A stretch of 64,000 bases of DNA from Alphaproteobacteria bacterium UBA3612 (GCA_002375465.1 DFLT01000005.1:62001-126000); one strand, 5' to 3'; shown: positions 29,043 to 38,347, counted from the stretch's first letter. Translations and numbers: made by a program. Notes: generated by a model from the sequence alone, not told the origin.

Positions 29043-29080
29043 TCCCTTCCCGAAAGATTCAGACAGAAAGAAAACAGACA

Positions 29081-30130
29081 ATGAAAAAGACGATTATCGC
29101 CGCGTCCCTCGCGGCTGCGGCGCCTCTGTGCGCGTCCGCCCATGATGTAAGCGCGCTGGACCATGCGCCCATCGGCGTCATGGGCGACCATCGCCACGGG
29201 CAGGGGGAATTCATGCTCTCCTACCGCCTTATGCACATGGACATGGGCGGCGTTCAGATCGGCACCGACAGCGTTTCGCCGGATACGGTCGCAACGAAGA
29301 TCCCGAACCGGTTTGCCGGCGCTCCCGGTCAGCCGCCGACGCTCAGGATCGTTCCGCTGCAGATGCGGATGGACATGCACATGCTTGGGGCGATGTACGG
29401 CATCAGCGATCGCATCACGCTGATGGCCATGGGCAGCTATGTCGCAAAGGAAATGGATCATGCCACTTATCAGGGGGGCATGGGCACCGGACGGCTGGGC
29501 GAATTCACTACCTCGCCACAGGGGTTTGCCGATACCAAATTAGCCGCGCTTATCGGCCTGACCGAAACGGTCCATGTGAATGCGGGAATATCCGTGCCGA
29601 CCGGTTCCATCACAAAGACGGACGATATTCTGACCCCCATGGGGATGCAGCCGACCGTCCGCGTCCCATATGCGATGCAATTGGGCAGCGGCACATGGGA
29701 CCTGGAACCCGGCATCACCTATCGTGACCAGACCCCCGCATTCGGCTGGGGTGCGCAGGTAAAGGGCACGATCCGCCTGGGCACCAATGATGCGGGCTAC
29801 CGTCAGGGCGACCGCTATATGGCAACGGCCTGGCTGGCCTATTCGCTGGATCAGGCTATCGCCGTTTCCGCACGGCTGCAGGGGGAAACCCTGGGCCGGG
29901 TGAATGGCATGGACCCCAACATCGCCGGTCCGGTTCAGACCGCGAACCCCGATTTTCAGGGCGGCGAGAAGCTGACAGGCTTTGTCGGTGTGAACAGCGT
30001 TTTCACCCACGGTGCGCTTGCCGGGTGGCGCGTCGGCGTAGAGGCTGGCCTGCCGCTGGTGCAGGATCTCAACGGGCCGCAAATGCCCGATGACTGGTCA
30101 CTGACGGTCGGCGTGCAAAAGGCGTTCTGA
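29081..30130 (+). CDS. Met/His-rich outer-membrane beta-barrel protein (transporter-like)
   Basis: A 349-residue exported protein with a signal peptide cleaved near CASAHD, many amphipathic beta-strands and a terminal aromatic residue (VGVQKAF), as expected of an outer-membrane barrel of the phenol-degradation MetA-like/transporter group. The mature part has clustered methionines and histidines (HMDMGG, MRMDMHMLGAMYG), a composition seen in copper-related proteins. It follows the DUF2946-like gene, which supports a metal-handling role, but that is inference. Confidence 0.78.
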   Translation: MKKTIIAASLAAAAPLCASAHDVSALDHAPIGVMGDHRHGQGEFMLSYRLMHMDMGGVQIGTDSVSPDTVATKIPNRFAGAPGQPPTLRIVPLQMRMDMHMLGAMYGISDRITLMAMGSYVAKEMDHATYQGGMGTGRLGEFTTSPQGFADTKLAALIGLTETVHVNAGISVPTGSITKTDDILTPMGMQPTVRVPYAMQLGSGTWDLEPGITYRDQTPAFGWGAQVKGTIRLGTNDAGYRQGDRYMATAWLAYSLDQAIAVSARLQGETLGRVNGMDPNIAGPVQTANPDFQGGEKLTGFVGVNSVFTHGALAGWRVGVEAGLPLVQDLNGPQMPDDWSLTVGVQKAF

Positions 30131-30142
30131 TGCCTCGCTGGC

Positions 30143-30175
30143 GGGAACGTTGCCTGTTCAGGCGGCAGCGTTCCC
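30143..30175. terminator. Stem-loop between convergent genes
   Basis: GGGAACGTTGCC (30143-30154) pairs with GGCAGCGTTCCC (30164-30175), one G-T pair, 9-nt loop. There is no T-tract on either strand. It overlaps the end of the sterol-desaturase gene and may act as a 3'-end structure for both convergent transcripts. Confidence 0.5.
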
Positions 30176-30988
30176 GTCGCGCTTCTCGGGCGGGCGCCGC
30201 CGCACCAGCGGATAGAAGACTTCCTCGCTCCAATGCGCATTTGGGCCAGGCACACCATATTTCCATGGCCGCCCCTTGGGGATGTGCAGCGTTCCAAACG
30301 CCCAGTCGAATAGCGACAGGATAACTGCAAAGTTGCGATAGCTTGCGCCGTCCTTGCCATAACCATGGTGGCTGTGATGCACGCCGGGCGATACGATGAC
30401 ATGCTCCAGCGCGCGAAATGCGGGGCCGAACAGGCGGTGGCGGCGGATCGGATCGTCCCAGCGGAAATTGCTGTGCGTGACGATGTTCCAGACATACAGG
30501 CTCAGGCCCACCGCCGTCGCCGCCGGCACCTGCCCCAGATAGAGGGCGAGGCCGATGACCAGCGATTGCGGCTGCATCAGCGCCCAGAACAGATTGATGC
30601 GCCAGATGACGATGCTGTTCATGAACTTGCCGCTGTGATGGGTGCGGTGCAGCTTCCACAGCCATTCCAGCTGCGGCCGCTTCCCGCGCCCCTCGTGCGC
30701 CCAGCGATGCACCCAGTAAAACAGCAGCTCTGCCAGCACCAGCGTGACCAGAAAGCCCGCCCAGACCGGCACATCCGCCGCTGCGCCCTTCGATTCCGGC
30801 AACAGCGCCGCGAACATCATCGCTGTCAGCACGGCAGCCAGCGGCCGCACCAGCGCCATGCCCACCGCGCCGCACAACACATTGGTGAACCAGTCGGCGC
30901 GCGTATAAATCCCCCGATGGTGCCCCTTTACGATCTCAAGGAACAACACCCCCAGGCCGAAGACCAGATAAAATAATCCCACGGACAT
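30158..30988 (-). CDS. Sterol desaturase / fatty acid hydroxylase family protein
   Basis: Membrane di-iron oxygenase of 276 residues. The three histidine clusters that bind iron are present: HRWAH, HRTHH and HHSHHGYG, set between four to five membrane helices. In sphingomonads relatives act on carotenoids, fatty acids or hopanoid-type lipids; the substrate here is not evident. It is convergent with the outer-membrane barrel gene. Confidence 0.9.
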   Translation of the reverse strand: MSVGLFYLVFGLGVLFLEIVKGHHRGIYTRADWFTNVLCGAVGMALVRPLAAVLTAMMFAALLPESKGAAADVPVWAGFLVTLVLAELLFYWVHRWAHEGRGKRPQLEWLWKLHRTHHSGKFMNSIVIWRINLFWALMQPQSLVIGLALYLGQVPAATAVGLSLYVWNIVTHSNFRWDDPIRRHRLFGPAFRALEHVIVSPGVHHSHHGYGKDGASYRNFAVILSLFDWAFGTLHIPKGRPWKYGVPGPNAHWSEEVFYPLVRRRPPEKRDGNAAA

Positions 30989-31149
30989 CGATTCTCTCCC
31001 ATCCCCGGGATAGTCTCTATCGGTCCAACTGGATTAGTAAATGGGCCCTTTGATCCGGCCGTTGTACAACCAGCATCATCGGCACGAGCTGTATTGCAAA
31101 GCCAAGACGGTCGGGCCATTCATCACGCCGAGCCGCAGGGGGAGGGGCG

Positions 31150-31866
31150 TTGAACGGACTGGTCGGCATAGCCGGTATTGTCGCAATCCTGCTATTGAGT
31201 GGCACCGCTCTCGGACTGATGAACCGTCAGGGTTTTTCGTTTCGCTGGCTTCTCGTCGCGGCTGCGCTCGTCGTCGTGAATGACGTCCTGCTGACAAACG
31301 GATATGGCCTGATTCCCGACCTGCTCCCCGCGTCCGACTGGAATTGGCAGGGCAAGGTGCTGGCACTGGCGGGCACCCTGGCAATCGCATCCCTGCCATG
31401 GTTCGGGCGGCGAAGGTCCGGGCTGACACTGGTGCAGGCCCCCGGCAGCCTGCGCAGCTGCCTGCCCGTCGCCGGGCTATATTGTGCGTTCTTTCTGATC
31501 ATTGCCTTGATGTTCCCGAATGATGCTGCATCCCCGGAAATAATCGCCTTTCAACTCACCATGCCCAGTCTCGAGGAGGAGCCGTTCTATCGCGGTATTC
31601 TGCTATTTGCGCTTTACCAAGCATTTGCGGGGCGCGTGTCATGGCTGGGCGTCGAATGGGGCTGGGGCGCGATCCTGTCCTGTCTGCTCTTCGGCCTCGC
31701 GCACGCCTTTGGTTATGCGGACGGGCAGTTCTCATTTGACCCCATTTACATGGCCCTGACCGCCATTCCCGCCTTCCTCGCCGTCTGGCTACGCCTCCGC
31801 ACAGGCAGCCTGCTTCTGCCGGTCTTGCTCCACTCCTTCGGAAACGCCATTCCGCTGTTCCTCTAG
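31150..31866 (+). CDS. CPBP family intramembrane glutamic endopeptidase
   Basis: Integral membrane protease of the CAAX/CPBP (ABI) family, 238 residues with about seven hydrophobic helices. Motif 1 is seen as EEEPFYRG (EExxxR), motif 2 as the FGLAHAFGY helix and motif 3 as LLHSFGN. The start is a TTG at 31150, five nt after a strong GGGGGAGG ribosome-binding site. Physiological substrate is unknown. Confidence 0.87.
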   Translation: MNGLVGIAGIVAILLLSGTALGLMNRQGFSFRWLLVAAALVVVNDVLLTNGYGLIPDLLPASDWNWQGKVLALAGTLAIASLPWFGRRRSGLTLVQAPGSLRSCLPVAGLYCAFFLIIALMFPNDAASPEIIAFQLTMPSLEEEPFYRGILLFALYQAFAGRVSWLGVEWGWGAILSCLLFGLAHAFGYADGQFSFDPIYMALTAIPAFLAVWLRLRTGSLLLPVLLHSFGNAIPLFL

Positions 31867-32078
31867 GCCCTTTCGGCTCGTTTTCCTTTCGAGAATGTCG
31901 CGATTTAGCGAAAGCCATCTTTCTTGCTGGTCGGCTAAGTCAGCCAATGAAAGCCAGAAATTGGGTTGAGTGCGGACATTCGACTTACCCCCGGCCTACG
32001 GCTGGGGTTTCGCTCCTGCCGAAGTACTGGTCTGGCGCGTAAGGGGCGGCTAATTGCGCACGCGGGGGAAAACACGAA

Positions 32079-33191
32079 ATGGCTCGCACGTTTACAATCA
32101 ACTGGAATCAGGCGGCGCTTTGGCTCCTGCGTCTGCTCTCTTTGTGTTTGATCGCGGGAACCCTGCTTAGCACGACTGATCTCAACCAATGGTGGATAAG
32201 GGTCTGGGACTTCCCAAGGGTGCAAATCCTCATCGCGATGGTTTCCGCTGCAATCGCACTATGGTTCCTTGATCGCCGCTGGCGCCCTTGGGGCCCGCTG
32301 ATCCTGGTCGGTCTGAGCGTTTGGCAGCTGTATCGAATCCATCCCTATACGCCCATCGCGGAGACTGAGGTGGCGCGTACGCTGCCTGGCGAAGCTGATG
32401 GTGACGGTTGCTTTACCGTGCTCACGCTCAACGTGCTGCAAACCGATCGCGAATATCAGCGCACGGCAGATCTGATCCGGGATATCGATCCAGACATTTT
32501 GCTGCTGACGGAAACCGATCAGGCTTGGGCAGATGCAATGGCCCCGATCATGGCAGAATATTCCGGCCGAATCGATCGTCCGCTCAGCAACACTTACGGC
32601 CTCATGTTTGCCACGCGCCTGCCCATGAAGGACGCTACCATTCAGGAACTGGCGGAAAAGGATACGCCGTCAGTTTTCGCAACATTGATGGCGGGCAGGC
32701 GCGAATTCAGGGTGATTGGCTTGCATCCCCGCCCGCCCACGCCCGGTCAGGACACCGAAGAGCGCGATGCGGAGATTGTTATCGCTGCAAGGCAATCGCG
32801 CGATCTTCAAATGCCGGTCCTTGCCATCGGTGATTTCAATGATGTCGCCTGGTCCGATACGACGAGCCTTTTCCTGGAAATCGGCAGTTTCCTCGATCCG
32901 CGTATCGGGCGCGGAACCTATGCGACATTCCCGGCTGACAAAACCTGGCTCGGCTGGCCGCTCGATCACCTGTTCGTGACGGAAGAGTTCTTGCTTGAAG
33001 ATATGAGCGTGGGCGCGCCGGTGGGTTCGGATCACCGTCCCGTTATCGCGCAATTGTGCCTTGCACCCGCACCGGCGCGAACGCGCAATGATGATGCCGA
33101 TGGCCCGAGCGCCGAAGATGAGCGCGATGCGGCAGAGGTCATGGAAGAATTTGAGGAGGATAGCGCCAAGGACCAGGTCAGGGGTGAATGA
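32079..33191 (+). CDS. Membrane-anchored endonuclease/exonuclease/phosphatase family protein
   Basis: A 370-residue protein with three N-terminal membrane helices (about residues 13-100) followed by an EEP-fold catalytic domain on the far side of the membrane. Catalytic features include TLNVLQ, TETD, GDFND and SDHRP, which hold the metal site and general base. The C-terminal 40 residues are highly acidic and low-complexity (DEERDAAEVMEEFEED). Substrate could be a phospholipid, inositol phosphate or nucleic acid; the anchored form hints at the envelope. Confidence 0.88.
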   Translation: MARTFTINWNQAALWLLRLLSLCLIAGTLLSTTDLNQWWIRVWDFPRVQILIAMVSAAIALWFLDRRWRPWGPLILVGLSVWQLYRIHPYTPIAETEVARTLPGEADGDGCFTVLTLNVLQTDREYQRTADLIRDIDPDILLLTETDQAWADAMAPIMAEYSGRIDRPLSNTYGLMFATRLPMKDATIQELAEKDTPSVFATLMAGRREFRVIGLHPRPPTPGQDTEERDAEIVIAARQSRDLQMPVLAIGDFNDVAWSDTTSLFLEIGSFLDPRIGRGTYATFPADKTWLGWPLDHLFVTEEFLLEDMSVGAPVGSDHRPVIAQLCLAPAPARTRNDDADGPSAEDERDAAEVMEEFEEDSAKDQVRGE

Positions 33192-33238
33192 GCCTGAGGA
33201 AGGGCTGAATATTACTGCTGCACGTCGCGGGCAGCTAT

Positions 33239-33508
33239 TTGACGCAGGCGGAGGATATCTGGCTTAGCATGGAGGGGTCGGGCCAATGGGTGGGATATCG
33301 ATATCTGATCGATGCGGACGGCGCCGCCGTTCCCGTGCCGGACGCGATGACCGGCTTTGCCCGGCGCGGCAGTTCGTGGACGCAGGCGCAGGGTCTGGCC
33401 CTCGCGCTGACGCTCGACCGGCTGGGCTATGATTGGACGCGAAAGGCGTTCGGCGGTTCCTCGACGCCCCTGACCGCCATGCTGGACGAAGCTCTGGCGG
33501 CAGACTGA
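33239..33508 (+). CDS. Small hypothetical protein
   Basis: An 89-residue soluble product not recognised as a named family. It has a compositionally ordinary, alternating pattern (WVGYRYLIDADGAAVPVPDA, then AQGLALALTLDRLGYDW), which reads like a real globular domain. The start is uncertain: TTG at 33239 or ATG at 33269, the latter 13 nt after GGAGGA. The frame has a stop just upstream at 33206, so it is not a longer gene. It follows the EEP gene by about 50-80 nt. Confidence 0.6.
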   Translation: MTQAEDIWLSMEGSGQWVGYRYLIDADGAAVPVPDAMTGFARRGSSWTQAQGLALALTLDRLGYDWTRKAFGGSSTPLTAMLDEALAAD

Positions 33509-33856
33509 CTCGGCAGGTTGGCGGATTAACAGAAACCATTTTCCTACATCCGCCCGCCTGCGGCATAATTCCGCCATGCCTATCCCCACCAAGATTCCTC
33601 CGCGCCCGTCCGGCGATTTTTTGTGTGCCGAACGCAGCGCGTCGCCCGAACCGCACAATATTTCGGCTGTGCGGTTTGCCCTGCGGCGGTGCGTTCGGAC
33701 GCTGTCTGCTGCCAGTTGCCGCCCCCGAAATTCTTCAATGATTTCTCGCGCGGGCGCGCACGCACCCGCGCTGTGTGTGCGGTTCGTCCGTTTTTGCCGT
33801 GTGCGGTTCATCTCCCTGTTTGACCGGTCCGGGCGCTCCGTGCCATTGCGCCGCGC
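33509..33856 (+). other. Long structured intergenic leader upstream of metZ
   Basis: 348 nt with no credible protein gene. It holds a nested inverted repeat (33628-33698), a 7-bp GCGCGGG/CCCGCGC hairpin (33748-33771) and three direct copies of TGTGCGGTTY (33668, 33776, 33800). A 94-codon frame (33576-33860) that overlaps the metZ start is Arg/Ser-rich and not convincing. Confidence 0.6.
33628..33698 (+). promoter_or_regulatory. Candidate cis-regulatory RNA upstream of metZ
   Basis: Outer stem CCGAACGCA (33628-33636) with TGCGTTCGG (33690-33698) encloses an inner stem AACCGCACA (33649-33657) with TGTGCGGTT (33668-33676); both are perfect 9-bp helices separated by 12-13-nt internal strands. 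The features of SAM-II riboswitches (the GCTAAA core and AAGG) are not found. Two further copies of the TGTGCGGTTC arm downstream could compete for pairing. Confidence 0.5.
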
Positions 33857-35065
33857 ATGAAGAACAAGACCGGCCATGACAGGCAGATCACCCGCAATTG
33901 GAAACCCGCGACGCAGGCGATTCGTGGCGGCACGCTGCGTTCGGAATTCGGCGAAACGTCAGAGGCGCTGTTTCTGACCTCTGGCTACAGCTACGACGTG
34001 GCGGAAACGGCGGCGGCGCGCTTCCGCGGCGACGATCCGGGCATGACCTATTCGCGCCTGCAAAACCCGACTGTGGCCATGCTGGAGGAGCGGCTGTGCC
34101 TGATGGAGGGGGCAGAGGCATGCCGGGCCCAGGCATCCGGCATGGCGGCCATGACGACGGCGCTGCTGTGCCAATTGTCGGCGGGCGATCACATGGTGAC
34201 CGCGCGGTCGATGTTCGGGTCGTGCAAATGGCTGGGCAGCGAATTGCTGCCGCGCTTCGGCATAGAGGTGACCATCGTCGACGGCACCGACAATGATGCC
34301 TGGGCCACCGCCATGCGCCCCAATACGAAGCTGTTCTTTTTGGAAACGCCCGCCAACCCCACGCTGGAGGTGGCGGACATCCGCGCCATTGCCGACATCG
34401 CGCATGATGGGGGGGCAAAGCTGCTGGTCGACAACGCCTTTGCGACGCCGATCCTGCAACGGCCGATGGAAATGGGCGCGGACATGGTTGCCTATTCCGC
34501 GACGAAGATGATGGACGGGCAGGGGCGCGTGCTGGCGGGCGCCGTTCTCGGCACGGCGGAATTCATCAACGACACGCTGCTGCCGTTCCAGCGAAATACC
34601 GGCCCCAATCTCTCGCCCTTCAATGCGTGGGTGGTGCTGAAGGGGCTGGAAACGCTCGACCTGCGCGTCCATCGCCAGTCCGAAAATGCGCTGAAGATCG
34701 CGCAGGCGCTGGAACATCGCGTACCGCGCCTGCTTTACCCGCATCTCGATTCACATCCGCAGCTCGAACTGGCAAAGGCGCAGATGTCCGCCGGTGGCAC
34801 GATCATCTCGATCTTTCTGGACGGGGGCCGTGAACAGGCGCACGCGCTGCTGAACGCGCTGCAACTGGTCGATATTTCCAATAATATTGGCGATTCACGC
34901 AGCCTGATGACGCACCCCGCCTCCACCACCCATTATGGCGTAGGAGAGGAGGGCAGGGCCGAAATGGGCATTACTGAGGGGCTGCTGCGCCTTTCCATCG
35001 GCCTGGAGGATCCCGATGACATTATCGCCGATCTGGAACAGGCGATCGCGGCGGCGGGGATTTAA
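33857..35065 (+). CDS. metZ: O-succinylhomoserine sulfhydrylase
   Basis: PLP enzyme of methionine synthesis that turns O-succinylhomoserine plus sulfide into homocysteine. The 402-residue product opens with WKPATQAIRGGTLRSEFGE, typical of MetZ, and binds PLP through K217 in AYSATKMMDGQGR. Related Cys/Met-metabolism enzymes (MetB, MetC) lack this opening. The ATG has no visible ribosome-binding site, which fits control through the structured leader in front of it. Confidence 0.93.
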   Translation: MKNKTGHDRQITRNWKPATQAIRGGTLRSEFGETSEALFLTSGYSYDVAETAAARFRGDDPGMTYSRLQNPTVAMLEERLCLMEGAEACRAQASGMAAMTTALLCQLSAGDHMVTARSMFGSCKWLGSELLPRFGIEVTIVDGTDNDAWATAMRPNTKLFFLETPANPTLEVADIRAIADIAHDGGAKLLVDNAFATPILQRPMEMGADMVAYSATKMMDGQGRVLAGAVLGTAEFINDTLLPFQRNTGPNLSPFNAWVVLKGLETLDLRVHRQSENALKIAQALEHRVPRLLYPHLDSHPQLELAKAQMSAGGTIISIFLDGGREQAHALLNALQLVDISNNIGDSRSLMTHPASTTHYGVGEEGRAEMGITEGLLRLSIGLEDPDDIIADLEQAIAAAGI

Positions 35066-35076
35066 GGACTGGGAAT

Positions 35077-37263
35077 CTAATAGCGCAGGACTGGCAGGAT
35101 TGACCCGAAATCGTCCGTCCATGCGGGCTGATCCGGGCGCGTGTTCAGCGGGCGCCACTCTGCCGCGTCGGGCAGGCTGGCTTCGTCCGCGGCCATCACG
35201 ATCCACAGGGAACGGGTATATTCCAGCCCGTTTTCTGCCGATCGTTCGGGGACGTCGTCCAGGATGCGGGCGTGCCAGCCCATATCCTCGGTGATGCGCC
35301 CAACGACCGGCTCCAAATCGACGAAGCGGTTGGAAATGTGCACCAGCAGACGCCCGCCGGGTTTCAGCCGCTCGGTATAAAGCTGGAACGCTTCGCGGGT
35401 CATCAGATGCTGCGGAATGGCGTCGGAGGAAAAGGCATCTATGGCCAGCAGGTCGAAATTTCGCCGCCCGTCCCTCGCCAGGCTGACCCGGGCATCGCCA
35501 ATGACGATGTCCGCATCCGGCGCGCAGCGCGACAAATATGTAAACCGGCTGCGGTCGCGGGCGATGGTTACGACGACAGGATCGATCTCGAAGAACGTCC
35601 ACTCCTGCCCCGGCTGCCGATAGCAGCCCAGCGATCCGACGCCCAGGCCGACGACCCCGACACTGGCCTGCGGCACGTCGAGACTTGCAAAGATGCGTCC
35701 CGCGCCGCTGCTCGGGCCGTAATAGCCCAGCGGCCGCGTCGCCAGCGCCCGGTCGCGGCTCTGGGCACCATGCAGCGTCGTCCCGTGCTGCAATTGCCGC
35801 ACATTCTCCTCATTTTCCTCGCGGATCGTGTAGATGCCAAAGAAGCTTCTGACCCGGTATGCTTCGCCGAAACTGTCGGCCAGCGTGCTCCAGCCGCCCA
35901 TGGACAGCATCAGCGCGGCGAAGATGCCGGCAAAGACAAGGCGCTGCCCGATGGCGAGGAGGGCAATGACGACGAACAGGATACGCAGCACCAGCGTTAC
36001 CGTCTCGCTGTCCAGCTGCCACGCCGCTGCGGACAGCAGCAGGGCAAGCACCGGCACGGCGACCGACAGCGCCGGACGCCCTTCCCACAGCCGCCCGAAC
36101 CATCCCGTCAAAGGCGTCGCCGGCAACAAAGCGGCGGCGGCCACCAGCAGGATCGGGTGCTCATAGGTCCAGTCGAAAGCGAGCGGCGCGACGACCGCCG
36201 CGAACAGGCCGCCCAGCATGCCGCCCACCGACATATAAAGATAATAGCCGGTCAACTGCCCCGCCGGGGGCCGTGCAGCCGCCAATTGCCCATGAAGGGC
36301 CAGCGCAACGTAGAACAGCAGCACGAGGCCCATCATGGCGAGCAGGAACGCGAACAGCCCCTCTGCCATGAAGGTATAACTGCCCAGCGCAAGCAGCAGC
36401 GGCGGCGCAATGAAGCGGGCATTGCGAACGAATATCTGCCCGCCTTCCGAAAAGGCGACGATGAAGCTGAGAAGATAAAGCCCCAGCGGCAAGACCCACA
36501 ACAACGGTACGGCGACGATATCGGTGGTCAGATGCGTCGTGGTTGATAGCATCAGGCCGGATGGGACAGCCGCCAGCGCGATCCAGGACAATGCCGTTCG
36601 CGCCGGAATGGGCTGGCGTTCTGCAGGCGCGACGGGCCGTTCCGCACGCTGGAAATCAAGGCCGACAATCACGACCATGGCGAGAAGGAGGACAAAGCCC
36701 GCGGACCACAAAAGGCGCTGGTCGGTCAGCGTGAGAGAAGGTTCTATGAAGACAGGATAGATCAGCAGCGCAAGCAGGCTGCCTGCATTCGACGCGGCGT
36801 AGAGGAAATAGGGATCGCGGCCAGCCGTCCCCGGCGCCGCCGCGAACCAGCTTTGCATCAGCGGCGCCTGCGCGCTGATGACGAAAAAGACAGGACCAAT
36901 GGAAATGGCAAGCGCCGCGATCAGCCACAGCATGGCCCCCGTTTCCTGCCAGCCGCCGATTTCCCGCAGCGACACCGGCAATGTCGCCGCCGCGACCAGA
37001 AAGGCAGCAATATGGAACAGATATTGCCGCTTGGGCCGCAGGCGGACCAGAATGTCCGCATAGATATATCCGGCCAGCAACGCCGCCTGGTAAAACAGCA
37101 TCGCAACCGTCCACACTGCCGGCGCGCCGCCCAGATGGGGGAGCGCCAGGCGGGCGAACATGGGCTGCACCAGAAACAGCAGAAAGCTGCCCGTAAAGAC
37201 GGTCAGGACGAACAGGCTGCGCATGGGAAGGCGGGCGGTCAGGCGCGCCGTCGCGGCACTCAT
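35077..37263 (-). CDS. Fused MFS / spermidine synthase-like membrane protein
   Basis: A 728-residue two-part protein: about 450 residues with twelve or more hydrophobic helices (transporter-like), then a SpeE-type class I methyltransferase fold (about 500-700) with the cofactor loop VGLGVGSLGCY, EIDPVVV and AIDAFSSDAIP. The classical putrescine-binding DxxD pattern of true spermidine synthases is not evident, so aminopropyl transfer is doubtful. The ATG overlaps the hemB stop by 4 nt, indicating translational coupling; an upstream frame inside hemB is not used. Confidence 0.85.
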   Translation of the reverse strand: MSAATARLTARLPMRSLFVLTVFTGSFLLFLVQPMFARLALPHLGGAPAVWTVAMLFYQAALLAGYIYADILVRLRPKRQYLFHIAAFLVAAATLPVSLREIGGWQETGAMLWLIAALAISIGPVFFVISAQAPLMQSWFAAAPGTAGRDPYFLYAASNAGSLLALLIYPVFIEPSLTLTDQRLLWSAGFVLLLAMVVIVGLDFQRAERPVAPAERQPIPARTALSWIALAAVPSGLMLSTTTHLTTDIVAVPLLWVLPLGLYLLSFIVAFSEGGQIFVRNARFIAPPLLLALGSYTFMAEGLFAFLLAMMGLVLLFYVALALHGQLAAARPPAGQLTGYYLYMSVGGMLGGLFAAVVAPLAFDWTYEHPILLVAAAALLPATPLTGWFGRLWEGRPALSVAVPVLALLLSAAAWQLDSETVTLVLRILFVVIALLAIGQRLVFAGIFAALMLSMGGWSTLADSFGEAYRVRSFFGIYTIREENEENVRQLQHGTTLHGAQSRDRALATRPLGYYGPSSGAGRIFASLDVPQASVGVVGLGVGSLGCYRQPGQEWTFFEIDPVVVTIARDRSRFTYLSRCAPDADIVIGDARVSLARDGRRNFDLLAIDAFSSDAIPQHLMTREAFQLYTERLKPGGRLLVHISNRFVDLEPVVGRITEDMGWHARILDDVPERSAENGLEYTRSLWIVMAADEASLPDAAEWRPLNTRPDQPAWTDDFGSILPVLRY

Positions 37264-38282
37264 CCGTTCAGAAGGCGCGCGGCGTCGCGCGCGAAATAGG
37301 TCAGGACCCCGCTGCACCCGGCGCGCTTGAAGGCGGTCAGTACCTCCATCATGCCGCGTTCGGCGTCCAGTATCCCAGCGTCCATCGCCATTCGCATCAT
37401 CGCATATTCGCCCGACACCTGGTAGGCGAAGATGGGCACGTTGAAGGCGGCATGGACGTTCGCGACGATATCAAGATAGGCAAGGCCCGGCTTTACCATG
37501 ACGCTGTCGGCGCCCTCTGCAATGTCGAGCGCCACCTCCCTCAGCGCTTCCTTCGCGTTTGCCGGGTCCATCTGGTAGGTTTTCTTGTCGCCGGTCAGGC
37601 GCCCGCCCGATCCCACGGCATCACGGAACGGTCCGTAAAAGGCGCTGGCATATTTGGCGGCGTAGGACATGATCTGAACGTCCCGAAACCCCTCTGATTC
37701 CAGCGCGGTGCGAATGGCGGCCACACGTCCGTCCATCATGTCGCTGGGGGCGACGATGTCGGCGCCGGCGCGCGCCTGATTGACCGCCTGGGCCGCCAGA
37801 ACCTCCAGCGTTTCATCGTTCAGGATGCGATGATCCGGCGACATCAGGCCGTCATGACCATGATCGGTATAGGGGTCGAGCGCGACATCCGTCAGGATGC
37901 CGATGTCGAGGCCGGCGTCGCGGATCGCGCGGCTGCCCCGGCACATCAGATTGTCGGGATTTACCGCTTCCCGGCCATCCTCGGTACGGCGGTCACCCGG
38001 CGTGTTGGGAAACAGCGCCAGCGCCGGAATGCCCAGATCCACAGCCTCCCGCGCGGCCTCTAGCAGCAGGTCTGTCGACAGCCTGTCGACACCCGGCATC
38101 GTCTTGATCGGTTCACGAACATTTTCGCCCTCGGTGATGAATACGGGCCAGATCAGGTCTGCCGGTGTCAGGACGGTTTCTGCATGCAGGCGCCGCGACC
38201 AGTTCGACGCGCGCGGACGGCGCAGGCGCAATGCCGGAAAAGCGGGGGCGGCGGAGCTGGAGGAGGGAACGCGGAGGGTCAT
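37260..38282 (-). CDS. hemB: Porphobilinogen synthase (delta-aminolevulinic acid dehydratase)
   Basis: Condenses two 5-aminolevulinate molecules into porphobilinogen. The 340-residue product shows the two active-site lysine regions, SYAAKYASAFYGPFRDA and VMVKPGLAYLD, the latter holding the Schiff-base lysine. DLIWPVFI near the N-terminus is typical of the family. Divergent from murI with a 65-nt gap, and coupled to the membrane protein gene downstream. hemA lies 2 kb away on the other strand. Confidence 0.96.
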   Translation of the reverse strand: MTLRVPSSSSAAPAFPALRLRRPRASNWSRRLHAETVLTPADLIWPVFITEGENVREPIKTMPGVDRLSTDLLLEAAREAVDLGIPALALFPNTPGDRRTEDGREAVNPDNLMCRGSRAIRDAGLDIGILTDVALDPYTDHGHDGLMSPDHRILNDETLEVLAAQAVNQARAGADIVAPSDMMDGRVAAIRTALESEGFRDVQIMSYAAKYASAFYGPFRDAVGSGGRLTGDKKTYQMDPANAKEALREVALDIAEGADSVMVKPGLAYLDIVANVHAAFNVPIFAYQVSGEYAMMRMAMDAGILDAERGMMEVLTAFKRAGCSGVLTYFARDAARLLNG

Positions 38283-38347
38283 GCCGCAGCTTCTGCCATA
38301 ACCGCATCGGGTTGCAAGGTGCAGGTGCGGCGGCCTATCGAAGCGGC

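Noticed and set aside
33509..33856. SAM-II riboswitch before metZ
   Set aside because: The conserved GCTAAA and purine-rich segments of SAM-II could not be found, so the class name is not assigned.
33576..33860. 94-codon frame ending in an ATGA overlap with metZ
   Set aside because: No ribosome-binding site, Arg/Ser/Ala-rich composition and it runs straight through the inverted repeats; the overlap with metZ may be chance. A conserved leader peptide cannot be excluded.
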